DNA from: Arcobacter sp. LA11
GTDB lineage: Bacteria; Campylobacterota; Campylobacteria; Campylobacterales; Arcobacteraceae
DNA: 64,000 nucleotides
Assembly: GCF_001895145.1 (NCBI RefSeq)
Contig: NZ_BDIR01000012.1
Location: forward strand, 18,122 to 82,121
Direction of reading: 5' to 3'
Under the pieces are notes generated by a model. That model did not search any database, was not told the DNA's origin, and saw nothing but the letters and a program-made list of their open reading frames with translations. Positions 1 through 9,495 of the stretch are shown here, in pieces (the stretch's first letter is position 1; each line of letters starts with the position of its first letter). The position numbers and the translations under genes were made by a program.

Positions 1-1001
<1,001 letters not shown>

Positions 1002-1004
1002 TTT

Positions 1005-1247
1005 ATGAAAGAAAAATTTCATGAACTTAAGAAATTTTCGTTAATAGTAATAGTCTCTATTGCTATTACGATATTTCTTAGCTATCATGTTGCTAACGTT
1101 CTTTTTGGAGATACTTCTTTAGAAGTTTATAATTCTTTGAAACATAAAAAAGAGTACCTCCAAAATGAAATTAAAAGATTGCAACAAGATAATGCGCATT
1201 TGCAAAAAGAGTATTTTGAATTAAAAAATTTGGAGCCTGAAGAATGA
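1005..1247 (+). CDS. FtsB/DivIC-like septum formation initiator protein
   Basis: An 80-residue bitopic protein with a short basic N-terminus, one membrane helix (about residues 11-32) and a predicted coiled coil (about 44-76, rich in K, E, Q and L with heptad spacing). This is the build of the FtsB/FtsL/DivIC proteins that scaffold FtsQ, FtsW and FtsI at the division septum. Its place directly after eno and before an AMIN-domain gene is the arrangement I recall from Campylobacter. It begins three bases after the eno stop and overlaps the next gene by four bases, so it is translationally coupled on both sides. The division role is inferred from architecture and synteny, since these proteins have little sequence identity. 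Confidence 0.75.
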   Translation: MKEKFHELKKFSLIVIVSIAITIFLSYHVANVLFGDTSLEVYNSLKHKKEYLQNEIKRLQQDNAHLQKEYFELKNLEPEE

Positions 1248-1957
1248 AAACTTTATTTACACTTTTACTAGTTTTATCTACAAGTTTAATTGCTAGAGAA
1301 AACCCATTTGAGCCTACAAATGCTTATGAAGAAGAAGCAGCAAGAATGATAGAAATAAATGAGGTAGAACAAGATTATGATGTAGAGTTTCAACAAGAAC
1401 AACAATACATAAATACTATGTATGAGAAAATGACAAAACCTGTTGAAGAAAAAAAACCTATGATGGTTGAAAAACCAAAACCTGCTCCTAAGCCTGCTTT
1501 AACTGAAGAAAAAGTAAAAAAACTTATTAAAAAAGCTCAAAAAGAAACAGAAGCAAAAACAAGAACAATTGTTAAAAAAGTTGTTGATAAGCCAAAAGAA
1601 ATCAAGCAAGTTGTTTATGTAAAACCTAGACTTGATGTTACTATGGAAAAAGAGATTTTACCATTTGTTAAAATTGAATATGACAATGACAAAATTGATA
1701 TTCATTCAAAATACAAAGTTACCAAAAAGCTTACTTTACCTGGTAAGAAAAAAATTATTTTAGATTATTCAGCAAAAGAAAATTTTTATACAAAAAGAGA
1801 AACTTTAGATTCTACAAGTTTTCCAAAAATTGCTGTAGGTAATCATAAAAAAGAAAAGTTTTTCAGAGTAGTAATTGAACTTTCTGAACTACCAGAAAAT
1901 TATGAAGTAACTTATGATGATATGAAAGTAAGCATTGTTAAACTGTATGAAATGTAA
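1244..1957 (+). CDS. AMIN-domain periplasmic protein
   Basis: A 237-residue exported protein. Residues 1-17 form a signal peptide (hydrophobic LFTLLLVLSTSLIA, no lipobox Cys). Residues about 60-130 form a lysine-, glutamate- and proline-rich linker that probably spans the periplasm. The last 100 residues are beta-rich and end with alternating hydrophobic strands, like the AMIN domain that targets proteins to peptidoglycan or secretins. The four-base ATGA overlap with the FtsB-like gene suggests a joint role in envelope or division biology. It corresponds in position to Campylobacter jejuni Cj1670c (CgpA). No enzymatic motif is visible. Confidence 0.7.
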   Translation: MKTLFTLLLVLSTSLIARENPFEPTNAYEEEAARMIEINEVEQDYDVEFQQEQQYINTMYEKMTKPVEEKKPMMVEKPKPAPKPALTEEKVKKLIKKAQKETEAKTRTIVKKVVDKPKEIKQVVYVKPRLDVTMEKEILPFVKIEYDNDKIDIHSKYKVTKKLTLPGKKKIILDYSAKENFYTKRETLDSTSFPKIAVGNHKKEKFFRVVIELSELPENYEVTYDDMKVSIVKLYEM

Positions 1958-1971
1958 TACAGTTTAACAAT
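1934..1971. terminator. Perfect 15-bp inverted repeat at the end of the eno operon
   Basis: ATTGTTAAACTGTAT (1934-1948) and its exact reverse complement (1957-1971) flank an 8-base loop. The left arm is coding sequence and the AMIN-gene stop lies at the loop/right-arm border. The downstream U-run is weak, so this is either a bidirectional terminator between convergent operons or a 3'-end stabilising hairpin. Confidence 0.55.
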
Positions 1972-2000
1972 AAGCACTCTTTTACAAATCACTATAAATT

Positions 2001-3161
2001 TTATTCACTCTCTTTTAATTTTATAAAATTAGATAAAATTCTAATTGCAATCATTACAACAAGAACTTCAACTATTGCCGCTAAAATAAATGCATAATAA
2101 TAAAACTGCGTAATCGAATGATTATGATAAGCCAATGTAGATACAGCAATTAAAAGTGTTAATGGCATAGAATGAGAAAGCCCTATCATAAAGAACTTAT
2201 CCCATCCCATATCTTTAATAAACAGAGTTGAACCAATAAGTCTAATAATAATCATTGCAAAAGTAATCAATAATGCAGTATAAATTAATCCATCATGAAA
2301 AAGTGATTCTAATTCAAAAGATGCCCCAACAGAGATAAAGAAAATAGGAACTAACCATCCAAAACCAAAGTGTTCCAATTTGTGAGGTAGTTGTTTATTA
2401 TGTTCTTCAAAAAATGTTGTAATAAAAGTTCCAGCAATAAATGCTCCAAAAGCAACCTCTAAGTGTAAGTAAATCATTACAGTAATCATTAAAAAGAAAA
2501 TAGTCATAGAGACTCTTATATCTTGTTCTTGGTGGTCAACTTCTGGCATCAAAAATGCTTTTATTTCTGGATACCACCAAATAAGATTATGAAATAACTT
2601 ATAAACAAAAAGCATTGAGATAAGAAAAATAGTGAATAAAAACATTGTTTTATAAAACTCAAAATTTATCCCAAATTCTAGAGCAGCAGAAACAGTTGTA
2701 AGGGCAAAGATTGATACAATCTCACCAATTAGTCCAACCGTAATTGATAAACCAATCCACTCAACATCACCATACTCTTTTTTTAAAGCTGCTAATAATC
2801 CTATAGAAATAAGAGGTAAAATTACAATAAATATATATCCTAAATCTAGATAAAAAGTAATTATCGCAGCAAAAGAAAAGAGTATCACATTGTATATTAA
2901 TGATTTTTTTAAAAGATTACTTGAAATATTTACAAGCTTTTTCAAGTCTACTTCAAGACCTGCTAAAAACATCAAATAAAGAAATCCAAGTTCTGCAACA
3001 AGTTCTAAAATAGAATGCTCAACTATAAAAGCAAAATATGCTGCAAGTGCTCCAAGCGTTATTTCTACAGTAATTGTAGGTAGTCTAAGTAACTTAGCAA
3101 TTAAGGGTGAAGAAAATATGATTAATGATATTGATATGATTATTAGTATTTCTTCACTCAT
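2001..3161 (-). CDS. Cation:proton antiporter, CPA2/Kef type
   Basis: A 386-residue integral membrane protein made almost entirely of hydrophobic helices (about 11-12 segments). It starts with the SEEILIIISISLIIFSSPLIAKLLRLP pattern split by the membrane, and LAELGFLYLMFLAGLEVD is the recognisable CPA2 motif (FLAGLEVD). It probably exchanges Na+ or K+ for protons across the inner membrane. It lacks the C-terminal TrkA-N/RCK domain of KefB and KefC, so it resembles the shorter NapA- or GerN-like members and is unlikely to be gated by nucleotide at a cytosolic domain. It ends convergently with the AMIN gene and begins 15 bases after the bioB stop, so it probably shares a transcript with bioB. 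Confidence 0.85.
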   Translation of the reverse strand: MSEEILIIISISLIIFSSPLIAKLLRLPTITVEITLGALAAYFAFIVEHSILELVAELGFLYLMFLAGLEVDLKKLVNISSNLLKKSLIYNVILFSFAAIITFYLDLGYIFIVILPLISIGLLAALKKEYGDVEWIGLSITVGLIGEIVSIFALTTVSAALEFGINFEFYKTMFLFTIFLISMLFVYKLFHNLIWWYPEIKAFLMPEVDHQEQDIRVSMTIFFLMITVMIYLHLEVAFGAFIAGTFITTFFEEHNKQLPHKLEHFGFGWLVPIFFISVGASFELESLFHDGLIYTALLITFAMIIIRLIGSTLFIKDMGWDKFFMIGLSHSMPLTLLIAVSTLAYHNHSITQFYYYAFILAAIVEVLVVMIAIRILSNFIKLKESE

Positions 3162-3176
3162 TGATTTTCCTAAAAG

Positions 3177-4028
3177 TTAGTTTCTTTCTCTTATAACTTT
3201 AATACCTTGTTTCTCTAGCTCTTCTATATCCTCAGCTGGTGTTCTTCCCGCAGTAGTCAAATAGTCACCAATAACAAAGGCATTTGCACCTTTTTCAAAG
3301 ATTTTATATTGTTCATCACCAAACATTAATTCTCTACCACCTGCAACCATAATTTTCATTGCATTTGGAATCATTTTTCTTGCTAATGTAATTAATTCAA
3401 AAGCTTCTTCTCTTGATACGCTATTTTCAACAATAGGTAAAGCTTCATTTGGATGAAAGAAGTTCAATGGCACATTCATAGGATCTAAAGAAGCAATAGA
3501 CTCAAGCATTGATACTCTTTGTTCTTGTGTTTCACCTAAACCAAAGATACCTCCACAAACAAGTCTCAGCCCAACTTCTTTTACATTTAAACAGGTCTGA
3601 TATCTCTCTTCCCACGTATGAGTTGTAACAATCTGAGAATAGAAATCTTGTGCTGTTTCTAAATTGTGATTGTAAGCATCAACACCAGCTTCTTTTAAAG
3701 TTTGAATTTGCTCAACAGATGCAGTTCCATTACAAGCAATTAAAATTAAACCAAGATCTTCTTTTTTTACTGCACGAGCAGCTTCACAAACAAAAGCAAG
3801 TCTTTTATCATCTAAGCCTTTTCCTGCTGTTACTAAACAAAAACCATTAGCACCATTTGTTCTTGCTCTTTTTGCCTCTTCTACTATTTGTTCTATTTCT
3901 TTTCTTTTATATCTATCTATATCTGCTTTATATTTTACACTTTGGGTACAAAATTTGCAATCTTCATTACATGTACCACTTTCTATATTACAAATAGCAC
4001 ATAAAAAAATTTCTTTATTTTCGTTCAT
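3177..4028 (-). CDS. bioB: Biotin synthase
   Basis: A radical-SAM enzyme that inserts sulfur into dethiobiotin in the last step of biotin synthesis. The [4Fe-4S]/SAM motif is CNEDCKFC (Cys 20, 24, 27), and the SAM-binding and substrate blocks NHNLETA, GGIFGLGET and PLNFFHPN are present. At 283 residues it is shorter than the roughly 320-345 of E. coli-type BioB, as is usual in Campylobacterota. The N-terminus overlaps the 3' end of the phosphoesterase gene by 14 bases. No other bio genes are nearby. Confidence 0.93.
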   Translation of the reverse strand: MNENKEIFLCAICNIESGTCNEDCKFCTQSVKYKADIDRYKRKEIEQIVEEAKRARTNGANGFCLVTAGKGLDDKRLAFVCEAARAVKKEDLGLILIACNGTASVEQIQTLKEAGVDAYNHNLETAQDFYSQIVTTHTWEERYQTCLNVKEVGLRLVCGGIFGLGETQEQRVSMLESIASLDPMNVPLNFFHPNEALPIVENSVSREEAFELITLARKMIPNAMKIMVAGGRELMFGDEQYKIFEKGANAFVIGDYLTTAGRTPAEDIEELEKQGIKVIRERN

Positions 4029-4530
4029 ATTTTATCTCTTTTTTTTCAAACTTCTTTTTGGTAATTTCCCTTGAGTAATAATTAATTATATACTCATTTT
4101 CATTAATTTCTAACAACACACACTCGCACTTTGGTTTCTCCCTTGCACATACTTCACCAGGGTTTAAAAACAAAGTTCCTTCTTTATAATCTGTTTCAAA
4201 AATATGAGTATGACCATAAATCACCACATCACTATCACCATTTATATAATAAGGAAGATGCATAAGTTTAAATGTTGTATCTTCTATCTTAAAATGATAA
4301 GGTTCTTGTTTGATAGTATATTTATTTTGTAGTGAGATTAAAGACATATCATTATTTCCAAAAACACTAACGTAAGTTAAATTTGATTCTTCTAAAAGTT
4401 TTAAATTATCTTCAACACATAAGTCTCCAGCATGGATTAAATACTGTGCTTTCTTAGATTTAAGAAGTTCAATAACTTCTCTTGTATAGTCAACCTTATG
4501 ATGACTATCTGAAAAGACACCTATTTTCAT
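4015..4530 (-). CDS. YfcE/MJ0936-like metallophosphoesterase
   Basis: A 171-residue calcineurin-like phosphoesterase. All metal-ligand motifs are visible in order: SDSHH (Asp and His near residues 8-10), HAGDLC, FGNND and YGHTH. The short length and lack of a cap domain match the YfcE/MJ0936 group, which hydrolyses phosphodiesters in vitro and whose physiological substrate is mostly unknown. It lies between topA (three bases away) and bioB (14-base overlap), apparently as part of one minus-strand transcript. Confidence 0.85.
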   Translation of the reverse strand: MKIGVFSDSHHKVDYTREVIELLKSKKAQYLIHAGDLCVEDNLKLLEESNLTYVSVFGNNDMSLISLQNKYTIKQEPYHFKIEDTTFKLMHLPYYINGDSDVVIYGHTHIFETDYKEGTLFLNPGEVCAREKPKCECVLLEINENEYIINYYSREITKKKFEKKEIKYERK

Positions 4531-4533
4531 AGA

Positions 4534-6915
4534 CTACTTATCAGTTTTTTTAGCTGCTGGCTTTTTTGTTGTAGTTTTCTTTGCCGTAGTTTTTTTAGCG
4601 GGTGCTTTCTTCTTGGCAGTTGTTCTTTTAGCTGGAGTCTTTCTTGCAGTTCCTTTAGATTTAGGGTCTTTAGCAATTATTTCTAAAGTCTGTTCTAAAG
4701 TTAAATCTTCAGCTTCTACACCTTTTGGTATTTTAAAGTTTTTTCTTCCTTGTTTAATATAAGGACCATATTGACCAATTAGAATTTGTATTTTCTCTTT
4801 TTCAAATACTTTTATTGTAGCTTTTTCTTTTGCTTCTGAAATCTCTTTTATAACCTCTAAAGCTCTTGGCAATTCAATTGTATAAGGGTCATCTGTTTTT
4901 AAAGAAAAATAAGTTGATTTTACTTGTAAATAAGGGCCAAATCTTCCAATGTTTGCTTTAATATCTTCACCACTTGAATCTTGACCTACAACTCTAGGAA
5001 GAGTAAATAAAAATAGTGCCTCTTCAAGTGTAATTGTATCCATGTTTAAATGATCAGGAATAGCTACAAACTTTGGTTTTTCTTCATCGTCTTTTGTTCC
5101 GATTTGAACAAAAGGACCAAATCTACCAACTCTTGCACTCATTGGTTTTCCACTTTTAGGGTCAGTTCCAATTTCCCTAATTTGAAGATAATCTTCTTTA
5201 TTTACGCTCTCTTCTTTTTCATTAATAGTTTTTTTGAAATCACCATAAAACTCTTGCATAACTTGTTGCCATGCAATTTTTCCATCTGCAATTTCATCAA
5301 ACTCTTCTTCTACTCTTGCAGTAAAACCTAAATCTACAATATGAGGGAAATGGTCAACTAAGAAACTATTAACAATCTCACCAGTTGGTGTAGGGGCTAG
5401 TTTTTTATCTTCTGTTTTAACTACGTATTCTCTTGCTTGAATAGTTGAAATAGTTGGAGCATAAGTTGATGGTCTTCCAATTCCTTCGCCTTCAAGTTTT
5501 TTAACTAAAGATGCTTCTGTATATCTTGCAGGTGGTTTTGTAAAATTTTGTTCTAAATCTAATTTTTCAAGATTTAAAATAGTTCCAACTTTTATAGTTG
5601 GTAAAATCTTTTCAGTACTATCAAGTGCTGATTCTGGATTGTCACTACCTTCTGTATATGCTTTCATAAATCCAGCAAATACAATTCTTTGTCCCTTAGT
5701 TTGGAATTCAAACTCTTTATCTTTTCCTGCATTGATTTTATATGTAGTATTTGCAATTTTTGCAGCTGCCATTTGAGTTGCAAGTGTTCTTTTCCAAATA
5801 AGAGAATAAAGCTTATATTGTGCATTATCTACAAAAGCCTTTATATCACTTGGTTTAAGGGCTAAATTAACAGGTCTGATTGCTTCATGAGCTTCTTGTG
5901 CTCCTTTTGCTTTGGATTTATATACTCTTGGTTTATTTAATGAGTACTCTTTTCCATACTCAGCTTCAATAACCTCTTTTGCTGCACTAGTAGCAACTTT
6001 TGAAAGATTTAATGAGTCAGTTCTCATATAAGTGATTAAACCACCTGTATGCCCTGGAATATTTCCTACATTTCCTTCATAAAGTTGTTGAGCGATAATC
6101 ATTGTTTGTTTAACAGAATATCCAAGTTTTCTACTTGCTTCTTGTTGTAAAGTAGAAGTTGTAAATGGAGCAGCTGGGTTTCTATTTGAATCTTTTTCTT
6201 CTATATCAAATAACTCAAAGTTTCCTTGATTTATAGAAGCTTCAATTTCTTTTGCTTCGCCTTCATTTCTTACTTTTTTTGCTTTTCCATCAATTTTTGC
6301 AAGTTCTGATTTTAATTCTGGATTACTAAATTCTGATTTAATTTTCCAAAATTCTTCAGGGATAAATGCATTTATTTCATTTTCTCTATCAACTATAATT
6401 CTTACTGCAACAGATTGAACTCTACCAGCACTTAGTCCATATCTAACCTTTTTCCATAATAATGGAGAAAGCTCATATCCAACTGCTCTATCTAAAATTC
6501 TTCTTGCTTGTTGTGCATCAACTAAGTGCTGATTTACTTCTCTTGGGTTATTAATTGCTTCTAAAATAGCATCTTTAGTAATTTCATGAAATACAATTCT
6601 TTTTAAAGGGTTTTTTTCAATTTTTAGTGCAGGAATTAGATGCCATGCAATAGCTTCTCCCTCTCTATCCTCATCGGCCGCGAGGTAAATAGTAGTATCT
6701 TTATTAATCTGTTTTTTTAAATCTGTTATTACTTTTTTCTTATCTGTTGAAATAAGATATTTTGGTTCAAAATTATTTTCTGGATCAAATCCAAGTTTTG
6801 ATTTTGGTAAATCTCTTACATGACCCATTGAAGCCATTACTGTGTACTCTTTACCTAAGAATTTTGATATCGTTTTTGCTTTTGCTGGTGACTCTACTAT
6901 TACTAAATTTTTCAC
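4534..6915 (-). CDS. topA: DNA topoisomerase I
   Basis: Type IA topoisomerase that relaxes negative supercoils. The Toprim domain is at residues 1-115 (IVESPAKAKTI, ADEDREGEAIAWH) and the catalytic tyrosine lies in GLITYMRTDS. About residues 570-755 carry topoisomerase C-terminal repeats (GRFGPF, GRFGPY, GQYGPY) in place of four-cysteine zinc fingers. The last ~40 residues form a Lys/Ala/Thr/Pro tail (repeats of KKTTAKK and KKPAAKK) resembling histone H1 tails. Length is 793 residues. The ATG at 6915 starts the canonical N-terminus. Its promoter must lie in the 69-base gap before murB. Confidence 0.96.
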   Translation of the reverse strand: MKNLVIVESPAKAKTISKFLGKEYTVMASMGHVRDLPKSKLGFDPENNFEPKYLISTDKKKVITDLKKQINKDTTIYLAADEDREGEAIAWHLIPALKIEKNPLKRIVFHEITKDAILEAINNPREVNQHLVDAQQARRILDRAVGYELSPLLWKKVRYGLSAGRVQSVAVRIIVDRENEINAFIPEEFWKIKSEFSNPELKSELAKIDGKAKKVRNEGEAKEIEASINQGNFELFDIEEKDSNRNPAAPFTTSTLQQEASRKLGYSVKQTMIIAQQLYEGNVGNIPGHTGGLITYMRTDSLNLSKVATSAAKEVIEAEYGKEYSLNKPRVYKSKAKGAQEAHEAIRPVNLALKPSDIKAFVDNAQYKLYSLIWKRTLATQMAAAKIANTTYKINAGKDKEFEFQTKGQRIVFAGFMKAYTEGSDNPESALDSTEKILPTIKVGTILNLEKLDLEQNFTKPPARYTEASLVKKLEGEGIGRPSTYAPTISTIQAREYVVKTEDKKLAPTPTGEIVNSFLVDHFPHIVDLGFTARVEEEFDEIADGKIAWQQVMQEFYGDFKKTINEKEESVNKEDYLQIREIGTDPKSGKPMSARVGRFGPFVQIGTKDDEEKPKFVAIPDHLNMDTITLEEALFLFTLPRVVGQDSSGEDIKANIGRFGPYLQVKSTYFSLKTDDPYTIELPRALEVIKEISEAKEKATIKVFEKEKIQILIGQYGPYIKQGRKNFKIPKGVEAEDLTLEQTLEIIAKDPKSKGTARKTPAKRTTAKKKAPAKKTTAKKTTTKKPAAKKTDK

Positions 6916-6984
6916 TATTTACATACCCTGTATTTTTTTTACAATCCGAAATTCTATCATAAATAGATATAAAAGCAATTAATA

Positions 6985-7758
6985 CTAATAAATTACTATT
7001 TCTTCCTCAAGTTCTATGTTAAATTTCTCTTTTATTTTACTCTTTGCAAGATCTATTAAATATATTGCATCTTCATATGTACCACTACCAAGATTTACTA
7101 AAAAATTTGAATGAATTTCACTAAATGCCATATCACCTTTTCTAAAACCTTTTAGTCCAACCTCTTCTATAAGTCGTCCCGCGAAATCCCCTTTTGGATT
7201 TTTAAAACATGAACCAGCGCTAGGAGTTTGAGGTTGATTATCTCTCATTTTATTAAACTCTTTTAACTTATCTTTACAAAAACCTTTTTCAATATCAAAT
7301 ACAACCTCATAAACAATCGTATCAATTTTAGTTTCTCTATATGAGTAAGTTACATCTTCTTTTTTTACATAACCATCTCTAGTTTTGATTTTATCTATAT
7401 AATTAAATATTTCCCAAGATTTTAGACCTGCATTCATTTTAACAAGTCCACCAAGGTTTCCTGGAAGTTTTGCTAAAAATTCTAAATTTGCAATATCATT
7501 TTTTCGTACATAAGTTAAAAGTTTTCCTGAAGTAGTAGCACATCCTACATAAAGTTTGTTATCTATAAGTTTTATATAATCAAACTCTTCACCAAGAATA
7601 GCAAATTTTGGATGAGAAGAAGAAACTAGAAGATTGTTTGCTCTACCAATTATTTGATAATCATCATAGTCACCAATTTCATTGATTATTTTCACATCAG
7701 CTATTGGTCCAATTTTTATTGATGAATATCTTGAGAAGTCTATTGTTTTATAACTCAC
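6985..7758 (-). CDS. murB: UDP-N-acetylenolpyruvoylglucosamine reductase
   Basis: FAD enzyme that reduces UDP-GlcNAc-enolpyruvate to UDP-MurNAc in peptidoglycan synthesis. The FAD-binding block LPGNLGGLVKMNAG, the PQTPSAGSCFKNP loop with the catalytic Ser, and the C-terminal HSNFLVNLG are all visible. At 257 residues it is a short, type II-like MurB without the extra loop of E. coli MurB. It overlaps mqnD by four bases (ATGA), so the two are translationally coupled. The function is clear. Confidence 0.93.
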   Translation of the reverse strand: MSYKTIDFSRYSSIKIGPIADVKIINEIGDYDDYQIIGRANNLLVSSSHPKFAILGEEFDYIKLIDNKLYVGCATTSGKLLTYVRKNDIANLEFLAKLPGNLGGLVKMNAGLKSWEIFNYIDKIKTRDGYVKKEDVTYSYRETKIDTIVYEVVFDIEKGFCKDKLKEFNKMRDNQPQTPSAGSCFKNPKGDFAGRLIEEVGLKGFRKGDMAFSEIHSNFLVNLGSGTYEDAIYLIDLAKSKIKEKFNIELEEEIVIY

Positions 7759-8618
7759 TTTGCTCTTAATTCCTCATACTCTTCAGGAATTAAAAAATCT
7801 TTTGCTTTCACAAGATTTTCAAAATATCCATGTTTGTAACCTAACTCATACAGTTTATCTAATGCTTCATATTGAACTTCACTAAGCTTTACAGAATTAT
7901 TATTTGCATAAAGATCTAAATATGTATCTAAAGTATCAGCATCGACTCTTATAAGCCCTTTTTCAAGAAGCATTGGGGCTAGTACTTTTCTGTTTTTGTT
8001 TGCTACATCAACTGCTTTGATTAAAGTATTCTCATAATCTATTGCACTATGAAGTGGAATAGAACGTCTTATACACATTCCACCTAAAGGTAAAGGTAAA
8101 TCTCCTCCAGAAAGCTCAACCCAAATATCCCAAAGTTCACGTTCTACTTCAAGTTCTTCGTCAAATGTTAATATTGACTCATGAATTAAAACTCCAGCAT
8201 CTACAGTTCCATCAAGTACTGCCTTTTCAATATCCAAGAAATTCATATAAGTAATTCTAGCTTCTGGATAAGCAATTTTAAAAAGTAAACCATTTGTAGT
8301 AAATTCACCACTAAGTGCTACTTTAAAATTTCTTTTTAATTTTGAACCTTTTTTCTTGATTAATTTTGGACCATAACCTTCTCCAAATGAAACTGCCGTT
8401 TTTAATAATGCATAATCATCTTTTACAAATGGATATAAAGCAAAAGAAATAGCACAAATATCGTACTCTCCAGCTAATGTAGCTTTATTTAGTGTTTCAA
8501 TATCATCTGCTATATTTTCAAATTTGGCATCTTTTGGTGTAACCCAACCAAATTTAATTGCATAATACATAAAAATATCATCTGCATCAGGAGAATGTGC
8601 AACGCTTATAGTCTTCAA
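7755..8618 (-). CDS. mqnD: 1,4-dihydroxy-6-naphthoate synthase (futalosine pathway)
   Basis: MqnD converts cyclic dehypoxanthine futalosine to 1,4-dihydroxy-6-naphthoate for menaquinone synthesis. It has a periplasmic-binding-protein-like fold. The N-terminal signature AHSPDADDIFMYYA is diagnostic, and LSGGDLPLPLGGM is a second conserved block. Length (287) is typical. Menaquinone is the expected acceptor of the complex I encoded next door. It begins the murB-mqnD unit and is transcribed divergently from the flavoprotein gene at 8787. Confidence 0.92.
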   Translation of the reverse strand: MKTISVAHSPDADDIFMYYAIKFGWVTPKDAKFENIADDIETLNKATLAGEYDICAISFALYPFVKDDYALLKTAVSFGEGYGPKLIKKKGSKLKRNFKVALSGEFTTNGLLFKIAYPEARITYMNFLDIEKAVLDGTVDAGVLIHESILTFDEELEVERELWDIWVELSGGDLPLPLGGMCIRRSIPLHSAIDYENTLIKAVDVANKNRKVLAPMLLEKGLIRVDADTLDTYLDLYANNNSVKLSEVQYEALDKLYELGYKHGYFENLVKAKDFLIPEEYEELRAK

Positions 8619-8699
8619 AATAAGTCCTTAAAAGTTCTTTTAAATTTTTAATAATCGTGATTGTATCAAGTTATCTATTACTTTTTGTTTATGTTTCCA

Positions 8700-8768
8700 A
8701 ATTGTGACTTACACGTGACAAAATATCATATAAAATTCATATTCCTGTGTTAGTATATGAATATTCAT
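8700..8768. promoter_or_regulatory. Divergent mqnD/flavoprotein intergenic region with repeated operator-like motifs
   Basis: Two direct GTGAC copies lie 11 bases apart (about 8704 and 8715). TTCATAT (8736-8742) and ATATGAA (8755-8761) form an inverted pair with a 12-base spacer. ATGAATATTCAT (8757-8768) is a perfect 12-bp palindrome reusing the second arm. The cluster ends about 18 bases before the start at 8787, where a dimeric repressor or activator could act. No regulator gene lies next to it. Confidence 0.5.
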
Positions 8769-8786
8769 TTATTATTGAGGTAAAAA

Positions 8787-9389
8787 ATGGTTATTAAATT
8801 TATAGATTGTACCGAAACCCATCATAACGATATGGACAAGATTGTAAGTTTTTTAAGTTCATATTTTGATACTCTAGGAGTTAAAAACTATACTCTTAAA
8901 CTCAGTGAACTAAGAATCGTAAAATGTACCCAATGTCGTTGTTGTACACAAAAAAGTGGCATTGATCCTGTAAGATGTTTCATAAAAGATGAAATGGATA
9001 CAGCAATTGATCAAATTGAAGAAGCAGATGCATATGTTATTTTAGCAGATAGAAATAATTTATTCTCTCAAAATGAAGTACATAAAAAATTTGCTGAAAG
9101 ACTTGTTGCTTATCACTACTGGCCATATGGACAAGTTCAATCAACTCCAAGAAAAATCACTTTAGAAAAGACATCTATATTAATAAATTATAATACAACA
9201 AAATACTTTATGAATCATAGTTTCTATACTTCAAAAGTAAATATGGAAAGAACTTCTAGTTCAATTGGAGCAAAAGTTTTAGATTGGCAACCAATTACAC
9301 CTAAAAAAGATTTACTTGCTACTTATGAGAAAAGATTGAAAGAGATGGCTGATAAACTATTAGCTTCTTTGCAAGAAATTGCTTCTTAA
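8787..9389 (+). CDS. Flavodoxin-fold oxidoreductase with a four-cysteine, iron-sulfur-flavoprotein-like motif
   Basis: A 200-residue protein of the NAD(P)H-dependent FMN reductase / iron-sulfur flavoprotein superfamily. The N-terminal strand and helix are followed by Cys 47, 50, 53 and 63 (C-x2-C-x2-C-x9-C), close to the compact cluster motif of iron-sulfur flavoproteins; then come KDEMDTAIDQIEEADAYV and a helical C-terminus. The family passes electrons through FMN, and partners and substrate cannot be read here. It is monocistronic, with an AGG-containing ribosome site about nine bases before ATG and a repeat-rich promoter. The iron-sulfur cluster is an inference from cysteine spacing; a cluster-free FMN reductase is the alternative. 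Confidence 0.75.
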   Translation: MVIKFIDCTETHHNDMDKIVSFLSSYFDTLGVKNYTLKLSELRIVKCTQCRCCTQKSGIDPVRCFIKDEMDTAIDQIEEADAYVILADRNNLFSQNEVHKKFAERLVAYHYWPYGQVQSTPRKITLEKTSILINYNTTKYFMNHSFYTSKVNMERTSSSIGAKVLDWQPITPKKDLLATYEKRLKEMADKLLASLQEIAS

Positions 9390-9470
9390 CTATAGATTTG
9401 TCTATTAAAACTTTCTCAGCATTTTTATTAAAATTAGAATATAAGAAAAAACTTCCATTTAATTTTTTAA

Positions 9471-9495
9471 GCTACTAGGAATAAATCCTAGTAAC
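9471..9495. terminator. Hairpin overlapping the nuoN stop
   Basis: TACTAGGA (9473-9480), loop ATAAA, TCCTAGTA (9486-9493). The nuoN TAG stop lies in the stem. On the minus strand the hairpin is followed by TTAAAAAATT rather than a U-run, so intrinsic termination is uncertain. It is placed to protect or end the 14-kb nuo transcript. Confidence 0.35.
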
